NCBI GenBank assembly: GCA_027076405.1
Contig: JALTJN010000365.1
Location: forward strand, 1-64,000
Origin: Chromatiales bacterium
GTDB taxonomy: Bacteria > Pseudomonadota > Gammaproteobacteria > UBA6429
Length of the DNA stretch: 64,000 nucleotides
Direction: 5' to 3'
Under the pieces are notes generated by a model. It was given only the letters and a program-made list of their open reading frames with translations. It ran no database searches and was not told the DNA's origin. Positions within the stretch are counted from its first letter, which is position 1. Each line of letters opens with the position of its first letter. A program made the position numbers and the translations under genes. Of this stretch, positions 51,323 to 59,609 are shown piece after piece.

Positions 51323-51350
51323 ATTATACCACTATAGCTATTAAGTGCAA
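51323..51350 (-). promoter_or_regulatory. Sigma-70 promoter of the rimP-nusA-infB operon
   Basis: On the minus strand TTGCAC (51350-51345) and a perfect TATAAT (51328-51323) are 16 nt apart. It sits between the stop of the upstream REC-ATPase gene and the leader hairpin. Confidence 0.65.
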
Positions 51351-51369
51351 ACCATTAGCCTCGAAAAAC

Positions 51370-52269
51370 TCATGACTTTTCTACCTTGGCCGAAACAATA
51401 TTTCCATTGCCCTGGTACTCAACATTTGAGAAGTAGAGTTTATTTGCCATCGCAATTCCCCGTCCGTGGTTGTCCATGACCCGCTCGGTATCAAACTCCA
51501 TAAATTCATCCCACTTAAATCCTTTACCCTGGTCTGTAATAGTAAACGTCACCCCATCTGGCTGGTTAATAACGTCGACCAGAGCATAAGTATCGGCGTT
51601 TTCCGGCATCTTAAGTCGCTTATCAATTTCTGCTTCCCACAAACCCTGTTTACGTAATTCCGATTTTTCTTCATAACCAATATCTAGATTTCCATGTTCA
51701 ATAGCATTGATCATTAGCTCACTCAGTCCCATTGCTATTTTATCCGGCTCATTGCAGGTACAAGCAATCAACGAGGAAACCGCTCGAACATCTTCTAAAT
51801 TCCTGAATTGAAACTGGGCGTTATTCATTAATTTTACCGATGACTTGGTGACATTGAGGCTGGCCAGAAGAGCCTTGTTGTATCCACGATCTTTAACTGC
51901 GGTATTAACGACCGAATGCAGGATGTCACTGGTAAAAGGTTTGGTCAGATAGTAATAAGCGCCGGCTTTTAAGCCTTCAAGAATATCTTCTTTACTCACC
52001 TTCGCAGTTTGTAAGATGACGGGAATATATTTTAGCTCCGAATGAGCAGACATTTTCTCCAGCACTTCCATACCGGACATTCTTGGCATCATACGATCCA
52101 GCAGGACAACATCGTATCTATTCGGATCAGCCTCAAGCTTTTCCATTGCTTCGATACCATCATTTGCCGTTTCAACAACATAAGACTGCCCTTTACCCGT
52201 CAGGAATTCCTCAATAATATCAAGGTTTAAGGGCTCGTCATCAACGACAAGAATAACCGGTGAATCCAT
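51370..52269 (-). CDS. Response regulator fused to an RsbW-like ATPase domain
   Basis: A 299-residue cytoplasmic protein. The N-terminal receiver (about 5-120) has the acidic pair in VVDDEP, the phospho-acceptor Asp in VVLLDRMMP (about residue 57) and Lys in LTKPF. The C-terminal half (about 165-298) is a HATPase_c_2 domain like anti-sigma-factor kinases, with LSELMINAIEHGNL, ITDQGKGF and DNHGRGIAMA. A PP2C phosphatase and an anti-sigma-antagonist STAS protein would be expected partners, but none is adjacent. A GGAG ribosome-binding site precedes the ATG. Confidence 0.85.
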   Translation of the reverse strand: MDSPVILVVDDEPLNLDIIEEFLTGKGQSYVVETANDGIEAMEKLEADPNRYDVVLLDRMMPRMSGMEVLEKMSAHSELKYIPVILQTAKVSKEDILEGLKAGAYYYLTKPFTSDILHSVVNTAVKDRGYNKALLASLNVTKSSVKLMNNAQFQFRNLEDVRAVSSLIACTCNEPDKIAMGLSELMINAIEHGNLDIGYEEKSELRKQGLWEAEIDKRLKMPENADTYALVDVINQPDGVTFTITDQGKGFKWDEFMEFDTERVMDNHGRGIAMANKLYFSNVEYQGNGNIVSAKVEKS

Positions 52270-52420
52270 GTTATATGTAGCTCCAAAATAGAAATACTTT
52301 AATAATTATTGGCGTATAAGCAACCATTTTTATTATCGGTTAAAAAAAGCAATTCTTTACAAAAATAGTATTATTTTTTTAAATTATGTCTTAATTTCAT
52401 TACTTAAGAGCCAATAATAA

Positions 52421-53287
52421 CTATTTACAGCTCTTTTCGCCTCTTCCAGGACGGAAATATTGCTGATTATCATAATACTCTTCACTTTCATTATGCTTAT
52501 CCCAGCCCGGTAAACCCAGTAAAGGAAAAGGATTCAAATCTTTGGGTTTCTTATACTCTGTCCCCGCGCTAAATAAGTCAGCCAAATATTCATCAATCCA
52601 GTGAAGTTGCTGCTCATTACCAGAGTTTAACAATGTCTCGTCAACTTTAATTAATATGCAATTTGCGGTCATACCAACGTAGGGTGATAAACCTTTTTCA
52701 TATAAAGCGTGACCAAAAGTCACAAAGTTAAGTTTCGAGGCTAACTCGCTACGCCGCTGCCAAAAAAGTTCTTTCCATTTAAAATCACGAATTAACTGCA
52801 ACAGAGATTCATCACTGCTTAAAATAACAGCCCCACCTTCATCAAATAACGAAAGCATATTCTCAACCGGAGAACGTCGCCCCAAATCTTTATTTCCATC
52901 AATACGCGCCTGTGCAGCAGGCACGTGAATAGAATTAATGACGGCTTTAGTCTTAGGAAACATAAACCAGGTTAAAAACTGAAAAAAGTCATGCCAGTTT
53001 TCTGTGCGTGTTTGAATCTCGCCGGTTAAATAAATACGAGGAGCATAATGCTCATTAAAATGCCCCGGCTTACCGTCCTGCTGAACTATTTTAAGTGTTT
53101 TACCGTTTAAGGATTTTATGGGTTGCGACAACTCATCCAGAATTTGCTGGTAATCTTTTAACTCCGGCCAGCTGTTTCTAAACAGACTGAATTTTTCAGC
53201 CCATACTTTTAAAGGTCTAAAAATAGGCGAAAAAGTAACAAAATCCGGATCCCATTTTTGTTTTGAGTCGATATTCTGTGAAAACAT
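52421..53287 (-). CDS. DUF3025-domain protein
   Basis: A 288-residue protein with the DUF3025 pattern: PRIYLTGEIQTRTENWHDFF, WFMFPKTKAVINSIH, RSPVENMLSLFDEGGAVILS and a C-terminal PLLGLPGWDKHNE. The function is unknown. It is the last of three genes on the minus strand (hypothetical membrane protein, pdxH, this gene) and follows pdxH by 12 nt. Confidence 0.82.
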   Translation of the reverse strand: MFSQNIDSKQKWDPDFVTFSPIFRPLKVWAEKFSLFRNSWPELKDYQQILDELSQPIKSLNGKTLKIVQQDGKPGHFNEHYAPRIYLTGEIQTRTENWHDFFQFLTWFMFPKTKAVINSIHVPAAQARIDGNKDLGRRSPVENMLSLFDEGGAVILSSDESLLQLIRDFKWKELFWQRRSELASKLNFVTFGHALYEKGLSPYVGMTANCILIKVDETLLNSGNEQQLHWIDEYLADLFSAGTEYKKPKDLNPFPLLGLPGWDKHNESEEYYDNQQYFRPGRGEKSCK

Positions 53288-53299
53288 AAACTAACCTAA

Positions 53300-53974
53300 T
53301 TAAGGCGCAAGCCGTTCATTTTCCCAGTTGTCAGAATCCGATTTTGAATAAAAAAATCGATCATGCAAACGACTATCTCGTGCCTGCCAAAACTCAATAG
53401 TTTTCGGTCTAATACGATAGCCACCCCAGAATGAGGGCAATGGAATATCGCCATCGAGAAACTTATGTTTCATTTCATCAAACATAGCATCAAGTAAAGC
53501 TCTGTTTTTCACTACCTTGCTTTGATGAGAAGCCCAAGCACCAATTTGGCTACCTCTTGGGCGCGATAAAAAATATTTTAATGATTCCGAGGTAGGAATT
53601 TTTTCGGCCACCCCGGTAATTTTCACTTGCCGCCCCATTGAATGCCAGGGGAAAAGTAAACTGACTTTATTATTCTCTTCAATATGCTGAGCTTTTCGGC
53701 TTGAATAGTTGGTAAAAAATATAAATCCCTGTTGGTCAAATGACTTTAACAAAACTGTACGCTGAAAAGGCTGCCCCTCTTTATCAACGGTCGCTAAAAT
53801 CATTGCACTTGATTCCGGGAGATCAGTTGCGCAGGTTTCACCATACCAGCGTTCAAACTGTTTAACAGGATCAGAATGCAAATCTGAGCTTTGCAAACCT
53901 TCTGCCATTAACTTATCACGCAGCTGTGAAGTTTTTAATTCTGAAGAGTACACTTGAGTTTCTTTCATAGTCAT
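53300..53974 (-). CDS. pdxH: Pyridoxamine/pyridoxine 5'-phosphate oxidase
   Basis: A 224-residue FMN-dependent oxidase that makes pyridoxal 5'-phosphate, close to the 218 residues of E. coli PdxH. Seen: LPESSAMILATVDKEGQP, the FMN-binding RTVLLKSFDQQGFIFFTNYSS region (shown in parts), SRPRGSQIGAWASHQS and the C-terminal FWQARDSRLHDRF. PLP is the cofactor of the aminotransferase encoded at 34780-35934. It begins 1 nt after the preceding small gene ends, so translation is coupled. Confidence 0.96.
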   Translation of the reverse strand: MTMKETQVYSSELKTSQLRDKLMAEGLQSSDLHSDPVKQFERWYGETCATDLPESSAMILATVDKEGQPFQRTVLLKSFDQQGFIFFTNYSSRKAQHIEENNKVSLLFPWHSMGRQVKITGVAEKIPTSESLKYFLSRPRGSQIGAWASHQSKVVKNRALLDAMFDEMKHKFLDGDIPLPSFWGGYRIRPKTIEFWQARDSRLHDRFFYSKSDSDNWENERLAP

Positions 53975-53975
53975 T

Positions 53976-54341
53976 CTATTTTTGTGGCATTAATGGATTA
54001 CAATCTTTAATAACAACCTTGCCTTGTAACATATTACCCTTTGAGTATTCATTAAAATAACAGGTATTCGTTTTCGGATCGTAATTCTCAATCCACAAAT
54101 TTTCATCTTTCCATGTCGAACCAATATGACGCTGTCCCTCAGGTACAACCAGAGACATCACACCACCATATTTTTTGACGAATATTTGTTGAAAATGAAA
54201 ATAATAAGAAGCCCAGCCAATAATAAATACCGTGCCAGCGGCAATGAAAGCGTATTTCCATTGATCGAGTTTATGCCCCATAAAGGTCAGTATCGCAATA
54301 ATTAATGCAAATACGGCTATCCAGTATAAATAAGTAATCAT
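53976..54341 (-). CDS. Small membrane protein of unknown function
   Basis: A 121-residue protein with two N-terminal membrane segments (about 3-22 and 30-48) and a hydrophilic domain of about 70 residues, with VPEGQRHIGSTWKDENLWIE and ending in Pro-Gln-Lys. The soluble part is probably periplasmic or cytoplasmic depending on a hairpin topology. I do not recognise a family. It is directly upstream of pdxH and likely shares its transcript. Confidence 0.65.
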   Translation of the reverse strand: MITYLYWIAVFALIIAILTFMGHKLDQWKYAFIAAGTVFIIGWASYYFHFQQIFVKKYGGVMSLVVPEGQRHIGSTWKDENLWIENYDPKTNTCYFNEYSKGNMLQGKVVIKDCNPLMPQK

Positions 54342-54396
54342 GATGTTATCTCCTGCACCAATACGGCAATTGAGTATATTAACATTTTAAAAGAAG

Positions 54397-55974
54397 ATGT
54401 TTCTGTTAAACTTACCCATCTCACAACTTGTAATTATAACCCTGTCGCATGCTATGTCTTCAAGCACAACAATAATTTTAAGCACCCTAAATGCCAGATA
54501 TATTCATGCATCATTAGGTTTACGCTACTTAATGGCCAACATGGGTGATTTACGCCCGCAAACCCAATTAATGGAATTTGTTATTAATTCGCGCCCTGTT
54601 GATATTGTCGAAAGCCTGTTAGAAACAAATCCTGAAATTATAGGTCTGGGGGTTTATATATGGAATGCAACAGAAACACTGCAAGTTGTAAAACTCCTGA
54701 AAAAAGTATCACCGGAGACAATAATTATTCTCGGCGGCCCGGAAGTGACTTATGAAACAGCAGCTCAGGAAATCACTGCGTTGGCAGATTACGTTATTAC
54801 CGGACAAGCCGATATTACCTTTCAGGAAGTTTGTCGTGAAATACTAAATAACGTTAAACCCTTACAAAAAATCATCAAAGCTAAAATATTCAAGCTGAAT
54901 AACATTAATTTACCCTACGCTGAATATACTGATGAAGATATAAAGAATCGCGTCATCTATGTTGAAGCCTCGCGAGGTTGCCCTTTTAAGTGTGAGTTTT
55001 GTTTATCTTCGCTCGATAAAACCGTTTATCCCTTTGATTTAGATTTGTTTTTGGCAGAAATGCAAACTCTGTTTGTTCGTGGTGTTCGCAGTTTTAAGTT
55101 TATTGATCGTACTTTCAACTTAAAAATTGCAACCAGCATTAAAATCATGAATTTCTTTTTAGATAAAATGGAAACTGAAAAAATTTACCTGCATTTTGAA
55201 CTTATCCCCGACCATTTACCTGAAAAATTAAAAACCGTCATGCAACAGTTTCCTGAAGATAGTTTACAATTTGAAATTGGCATACAAAGTTTGAACCCTG
55301 ATATACAGGATATTATTAGCCGAAAACAGGACAATCAAAAAGTATCGGCAAACATGCAATGGATACGACAGGAAACAAACGCACATATTCATGCTGATTT
55401 AATTATAGGATTACCGGGCGAAACACTGGACAGCTTTGCAAAAGGATTTAATCAGCTTGTTGCCTTTCAGCCCCATGAAATTCAGGTAGGCATATTAAAG
55501 CGTCTACGCGGCACTCCCATTATTCGTCATACAGATGAGTATGATATGCGTTACAGCCCTACGGCCCCCTATGAAATATTAAGCAACAACATTATTGATT
55601 TTAAGCTTATGCAAAAACTCAAACGCTTTGCTCGCTATTGGGACATGATTGCAAATTCCGGCCGGTTTAAACACAGTAAAGCACTTATAATAGGTAATGC
55701 TCCGTTTGAAAACTTTCTAACATTAACTAACTGGCTTTATTTGGTCACTGATCAGACTCATAAGCTGGCATTGCCTCGCCTGTTTAATTTATTGTATAAA
55801 TTTATGACCGAAGAGTTAAAGCTCGATAATGACAAAACGATTGAGTTTCTTTTAAAAGACTATGAGGTATCCGGCATTAAAGGTCAGGCAAAATTCATGC
55901 TGCAAACTGGGGATAAAAACATTAAACCTTTTAAACGCCGTTCAGAATCAAGACAAAAAAGACATATCTCATAG
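54397..55974 (+). CDS. B12-binding radical SAM protein with DUF4080
   Basis: A 525-residue enzyme. It has an N-terminal cobalamin-binding fold (about 25-160, with LGLRYLMANMGDLR and IIILGGPEVTYE), a radical SAM domain whose cluster motif CxxxCxxC is RGCPFKCEFC at about residues 195-202, and a C-terminal DUF4080-like region. Chemistry and substrate are unknown. Two starts are possible: ATG 54397 and ATG 54454. The second matches the usual start of the B12-binding domain, while the first is close to an AAGAAG purine run. It is divergent from the pdxH group. Confidence 0.85.
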   Translation: MFLLNLPISQLVIITLSHAMSSSTTIILSTLNARYIHASLGLRYLMANMGDLRPQTQLMEFVINSRPVDIVESLLETNPEIIGLGVYIWNATETLQVVKLLKKVSPETIIILGGPEVTYETAAQEITALADYVITGQADITFQEVCREILNNVKPLQKIIKAKIFKLNNINLPYAEYTDEDIKNRVIYVEASRGCPFKCEFCLSSLDKTVYPFDLDLFLAEMQTLFVRGVRSFKFIDRTFNLKIATSIKIMNFFLDKMETEKIYLHFELIPDHLPEKLKTVMQQFPEDSLQFEIGIQSLNPDIQDIISRKQDNQKVSANMQWIRQETNAHIHADLIIGLPGETLDSFAKGFNQLVAFQPHEIQVGILKRLRGTPIIRHTDEYDMRYSPTAPYEILSNNIIDFKLMQKLKRFARYWDMIANSGRFKHSKALIIGNAPFENFLTLTNWLYLVTDQTHKLALPRLFNLLYKFMTEELKLDNDKTIEFLLKDYEVSGIKGQAKFMLQTGDKNIKPFKRRSESRQKRHIS

Positions 55975-56059
55975 ACTTCACATCATTTTTCCAGGTACCA
56001 GCTCACTTTTTTATAATGTGTTATTTGACAATAATCAAACATGAATCTATTGTTTTTGG

Positions 56060-57040
56060 GTGGATACACTAACTATTACAACAACAAAAACTCTCGCTCT
56101 CACTTTGGGTATCGCTCTAATTTTCATAGGTGATATCAACAGTACTGTTGCAGCTACAAAAGATTCAACCATCAAGGTTATCAAGGTACCGCGATATCCA
56201 GCAAAACCCGGTATTTCACCTTCTCTGTCGCATTTTCAGCGTTTGCCAAACCTCAGTATTGTCAAAAAAATATCCCCCGATAAAAAATACTTGGCTCAAG
56301 TCGTTCGTGCTAATAAAGCCCCAGTTTATTACCTTGCTGTTGTAAATCTAAAAAATGGCGGAAAAATTATTGTCCATGAACCCCTGATTGTCGGTGATGA
56401 ATATCCCTATAAGAAGATTCACCTGTTCTGGAAAAATTTAAATACTATCATCATAAAAGCAAAACATCGCTCCGGGAAAAAACGATTAGCACTTCAATTT
56501 AACATAAAGACAATAAAGCTCTCTCGCTCAGAAGAGGCAATAAAAGCCAAACTTAAAGTCAAAACACGTAAAAGATTAAAACCTGAATCGCTTTCGCATG
56601 TTTACCTGAAAACACTTGAGCAACGCATGATGTTACACAAACAAATCCCCCTTGGCGTAACTTATGATGCATTAAAGAAAAACATGCCCGAGCTTAGCGA
56701 CCTTAAAGCCATCCCTAAAAAACCGGATACCACTTGGGCAATTTTATATATTGATGCTCTGGGTAGTAAAGCCGAGGTTAAATTCACCTTTAAAAACGGT
56801 ATTCTTCATGACTTTTTCTATGCATTCCCTGCTACCGAAGATAAGTACGCTAAAATAAACTATAAAAAACTACAGGACTATTATTCCCAGTTTTACGGAA
56901 AATACAAAGAAGAGTTTATTGAGGAAGAACCTGGCCGTTCTGCAGTAGAGTCTACCTGGGAATCTGATAAAGGCTCGGTGATCGTGTCAAGAATGATCTC
57001 GTGGGGACGCGCAACAATCTGGTGGTTTGTAAAATATTAA
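56060..57040 (+). CDS. Exported protein of unknown function
   Basis: A 326-residue protein with a likely signal peptide (about 1-30, hydrophobic TLALTLGIALIFIGD) and a Lys-rich mature part. The middle (about 70-160) is beta-strand-like, with repeated KK and IIVHEPLIVGDEYPYK. The C-terminal half has IPLGVTYDALKKNMPELSDL. I do not recognise a domain. The start is probably GTG 56060 and no upstream start fits before an in-frame stop. Its stop overlaps that of the converging phospholipase D gene in TTAA. Confidence 0.6.
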   Translation: MDTLTITTTKTLALTLGIALIFIGDINSTVAATKDSTIKVIKVPRYPAKPGISPSLSHFQRLPNLSIVKKISPDKKYLAQVVRANKAPVYYLAVVNLKNGGKIIVHEPLIVGDEYPYKKIHLFWKNLNTIIIKAKHRSGKKRLALQFNIKTIKLSRSEEAIKAKLKVKTRKRLKPESLSHVYLKTLEQRMMLHKQIPLGVTYDALKKNMPELSDLKAIPKKPDTTWAILYIDALGSKAEVKFTFKNGILHDFFYAFPATEDKYAKINYKKLQDYYSQFYGKYKEEFIEEEPGRSAVESTWESDKGSVIVSRMISWGRATIWWFVKY

Positions 57041-58551
57041 AGCACCGGTTCTAACGGTAGCAACTGGTAAAAAAGAACTTTTAGTCTTTTCTGCCAGCGA
57101 GCATTTTTATCCGGATCATCTTTTGCATTCCAGCTGTTCTCATTACGCATATCTTGCTTTATTGCATTAGCCACCTGATTAGCTATCTTTTTATTTGTGA
57201 CCACTATACCTACTTCAGTATTCAGATTCTCCGAGCGAGGGTCCAGATTATATGTACCAACATAAACAACGTTAGAATCAATTACCATCGTTTTAGCATG
57301 TAAGGCAAAGACAGGTTTGTTTTTGTTTAATCTTGGATAGCGAGTCAGCAGTGTATGTTGAACTTCAGGAAATGCTTTATATTCATACACCGTTATTCCT
57401 GACTTTAATATTTCATCTCTTTGGTTTTTGTAGCCACTAAAAGCCTGCAAATTATCAGTAGACGCTAATGAGTTTGTACTAATCGAAATACTAACCCCCC
57501 GATTGATAGCAGACTGAAACAATTTTTTTGCTTTGTCCGACAAAATCAGATAAGGAGATTGAATAATAATACTGGATTTCGCCTTTTCGATTAAACCCGC
57601 TAATGCACTGCTCGCCTTTCCTCCAGCATTAAACGAATCGAGTTTTGTGTTTTTACCCGGCATGTCACTGATAAACGTGACTTGACCCCATTCAATCTCA
57701 TTTTTTAAAAAATCAAATGAAGAAGACAAAGTATTAATTGCCTGCCTCACCTCTTTCTCAAAATTTAAAGGTGAGTGTGCATAGGTATGTAAATCACGAT
57801 AAATTTTCTGAACCGTTTCAGTATCAACCGTTAAATTACTATTAAATAACCCCATATTTCTATAACGTTCTTCAACCAAGACACTTAAATTGCTTTGCCA
57901 AAAACGATAAAAACTATTTTGCATTTCTGCTGACACTTTACCTATAACCAGAACATCACGATCACGAAAATTGTATTTCTGATTGTAATCAAAATATTCA
58001 TCCGCCATATTACGTCCGCCGGTTATTGCAACTTTTCCATCAACAATAAACGTTTTATCATGCATGCGTTGATTAACACCACGAAAGTCAGACAACACAT
58101 TTAGTATACGTTTAAAAAAAGATGTACCAACCGAATGCTTGGGATTATAAATTTTAATAGAGATATTCGGATGCAGTGACAACGCTAACAAACTTTCATC
58201 CGGCGCATCGATCAGTAAATCATCAACGATGACTTTTACCTTTACCCCGCGATCTGCCGCTCGTAATAACGATTCGGTTGCAAGAATCCCGATATTATCC
58301 GTGCTCCAGATGAAATACTGAACTTCAATTGATTTTTGAGCATGATCTGCCAACCATGCTCTGGCTAATAATGATTGCTCACCTTTATCGAGAATAAACA
58401 CACCCGATAAATTTTGATGCCGTTTAATTTGCTGATCAAAAAAAGTTAAACCATCTGACTCTGCAAAGGCAGAGCGCGCGCAAAGAAAAAACAAAAATAA
58501 AATTGAAAACCAAAATCTATGACGGTAGATTGCCGTTGAAATAACATTCAT
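57037..58551 (-). CDS. Exported phospholipase D-family protein (ClsC/cardiolipin synthase-like)
   Basis: A 504-residue PLD-superfamily enzyme with two HKD motifs: HDKTFIVDGKVAITGGRN near residue 163 and HAKTMVIDSNVVYVGTYN near 418. Both are intact (HxKxxxxD). The layout resembles ClsC-type cardiolipin synthases or phosphatidyl transferases. An N-terminal hydrophobic segment ending in ARSAFAES looks like a signal peptide or anchor, so the active site would face the periplasm. It lies 5 nt downstream of the Tat-signal methyltransferase gene on the same strand, one operon. Confidence 0.87.
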   Translation of the reverse strand: MNVISTAIYRHRFWFSILFLFFLCARSAFAESDGLTFFDQQIKRHQNLSGVFILDKGEQSLLARAWLADHAQKSIEVQYFIWSTDNIGILATESLLRAADRGVKVKVIVDDLLIDAPDESLLALSLHPNISIKIYNPKHSVGTSFFKRILNVLSDFRGVNQRMHDKTFIVDGKVAITGGRNMADEYFDYNQKYNFRDRDVLVIGKVSAEMQNSFYRFWQSNLSVLVEERYRNMGLFNSNLTVDTETVQKIYRDLHTYAHSPLNFEKEVRQAINTLSSSFDFLKNEIEWGQVTFISDMPGKNTKLDSFNAGGKASSALAGLIEKAKSSIIIQSPYLILSDKAKKLFQSAINRGVSISISTNSLASTDNLQAFSGYKNQRDEILKSGITVYEYKAFPEVQHTLLTRYPRLNKNKPVFALHAKTMVIDSNVVYVGTYNLDPRSENLNTEVGIVVTNKKIANQVANAIKQDMRNENSWNAKDDPDKNARWQKRLKVLFYQLLPLEPVL

Positions 58552-58556
58552 TATAA

Positions 58557-59531
58557 TTATGCTTTTGTAAATGCCATTAAACCATTACGAGTAGGATCAC
58601 CCTTTTGAAATAATACTTTACCGTCATAGCGCAAACCTAACTGGGGCAAATAATCGGTAATATATTTTAAAGAATAAAAGTTTCTTACTTCCTTCGCATT
58701 AGTTGCCCATGTTTCTTGCGTCCCCGCATTAAAGGTATCATGCGCCAAAGCAGCGACATGCCAGAGATCAGGGTTTTTCGCGTCATGATCACGCAAAATT
58801 AATTTACCACCGGGTTTTAACACATCTCTAACCGCAGATATAAATGCTTCACGTTTTTGTTGCGGGCAATGATGGAAACCAATATAAACGGTTACCAAAT
58901 CCAGTGAGTTTTTCTCTATTTTGTTACTGAATGAAGTTGAGTACTGCCCCATATCAACATAGCGAGCAATTTTGGTTAGCTGGCCACGCTCAAGAATATC
59001 TATGGGGCTGTAGCCTGCCTTTTTGGTATGAAGTAAATATTGCTCGCCTTGAATATCAAGTTCATCTTCAAGCTGGCTTAAATAGCGGCCTGTTGTTCCT
59101 ATTTCTAAATAACCTTCATAGCGTCTATCTGTATCTAATAACTTTAATGTTTGCTCAGTCATCTCTCTTTTTTGTTTTGCCAGAGCAGGTAAGGCATACC
59201 TGAAATCTGAAAGAAAGGGTTTAATATCTGATAATGATGTTTGTAATAATTTATATACAGTTTCATCATTCTTATGTTGCGTACTCAATGTATAAATAAG
59301 CTGATGTAATTCTTTTTCGGGATAAAGGTGAAAGACATTTTTATAAAAAGCCAGAAAATTATCTCGTAATTTTTTATTTGAATAAATGTATTCAAAGTTA
59401 CCCATAGTCTTCTGACTGGCAATAACACTATTTCCACTAACTAACTCTGTTGCCAGCAGGTTTTGCCCTGCTGGATACATCGCAAGCAAGGCCAGACATT
59501 TTTTTATATATTCGCGTCGACTAATATTCAT
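58557..59531 (-). CDS. SAM-methyltransferase-fold protein with a twin-arginine signal
   Basis: A 324-residue protein that begins MNISRREYIKKCLALLAMYP, where SRREYIKK fits the twin-arginine S-R-R-x-[FY]-[LI]-K pattern, followed by a hydrophobic stretch and LLATELVSG. The later part has a Rossmann-like methyltransferase core with YEGYLEIGTTGRYLS, YVDMGQYS, SLDLVTVYIGFHHCPQQ and LKPGGKLILRDHDA. Motif I is degenerate (EIGTTGRY). The start at ATG 59531 has AAGGAAG about 8 nt upstream, and longer starts lack one. Export of a methyltransferase is odd because SAM is cytoplasmic, so it may not act as one. Confidence 0.78.
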   Translation of the reverse strand: MNISRREYIKKCLALLAMYPAGQNLLATELVSGNSVIASQKTMGNFEYIYSNKKLRDNFLAFYKNVFHLYPEKELHQLIYTLSTQHKNDETVYKLLQTSLSDIKPFLSDFRYALPALAKQKREMTEQTLKLLDTDRRYEGYLEIGTTGRYLSQLEDELDIQGEQYLLHTKKAGYSPIDILERGQLTKIARYVDMGQYSTSFSNKIEKNSLDLVTVYIGFHHCPQQKREAFISAVRDVLKPGGKLILRDHDAKNPDLWHVAALAHDTFNAGTQETWATNAKEVRNFYSLKYITDYLPQLGLRYDGKVLFQKGDPTRNGLMAFTKA

Positions 59532-59543
59532 TCTATTTCTTCC

Positions 59544-59572
59544 TTGTTTCAAACACCCGGAATCGTTATATT
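59544..59572 (+). promoter_or_regulatory. Promoter of the flavin oxidase gene
   Basis: TTGTTT (59544-59549) and TATATT (59567-59572) are 17 nt apart, about 38 nt before the ATG at 59610. On the minus strand TAATAT within the same stretch may serve the divergent methyltransferase gene, so the two promoters would overlap. Confidence 0.5.
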
Positions 59573-59609
59573 AAAACGTACAGGAAATAAAAACTACATA
59601 TGGATTATT

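Noticed and set aside
59463..59609. N-terminal extension of the flavin oxidase from ATG 59463
   Set aside because: It would overlap the divergent methyltransferase gene, cover its promoter and put 49 unrelated residues before a normal basic-hydrophobic anchor.
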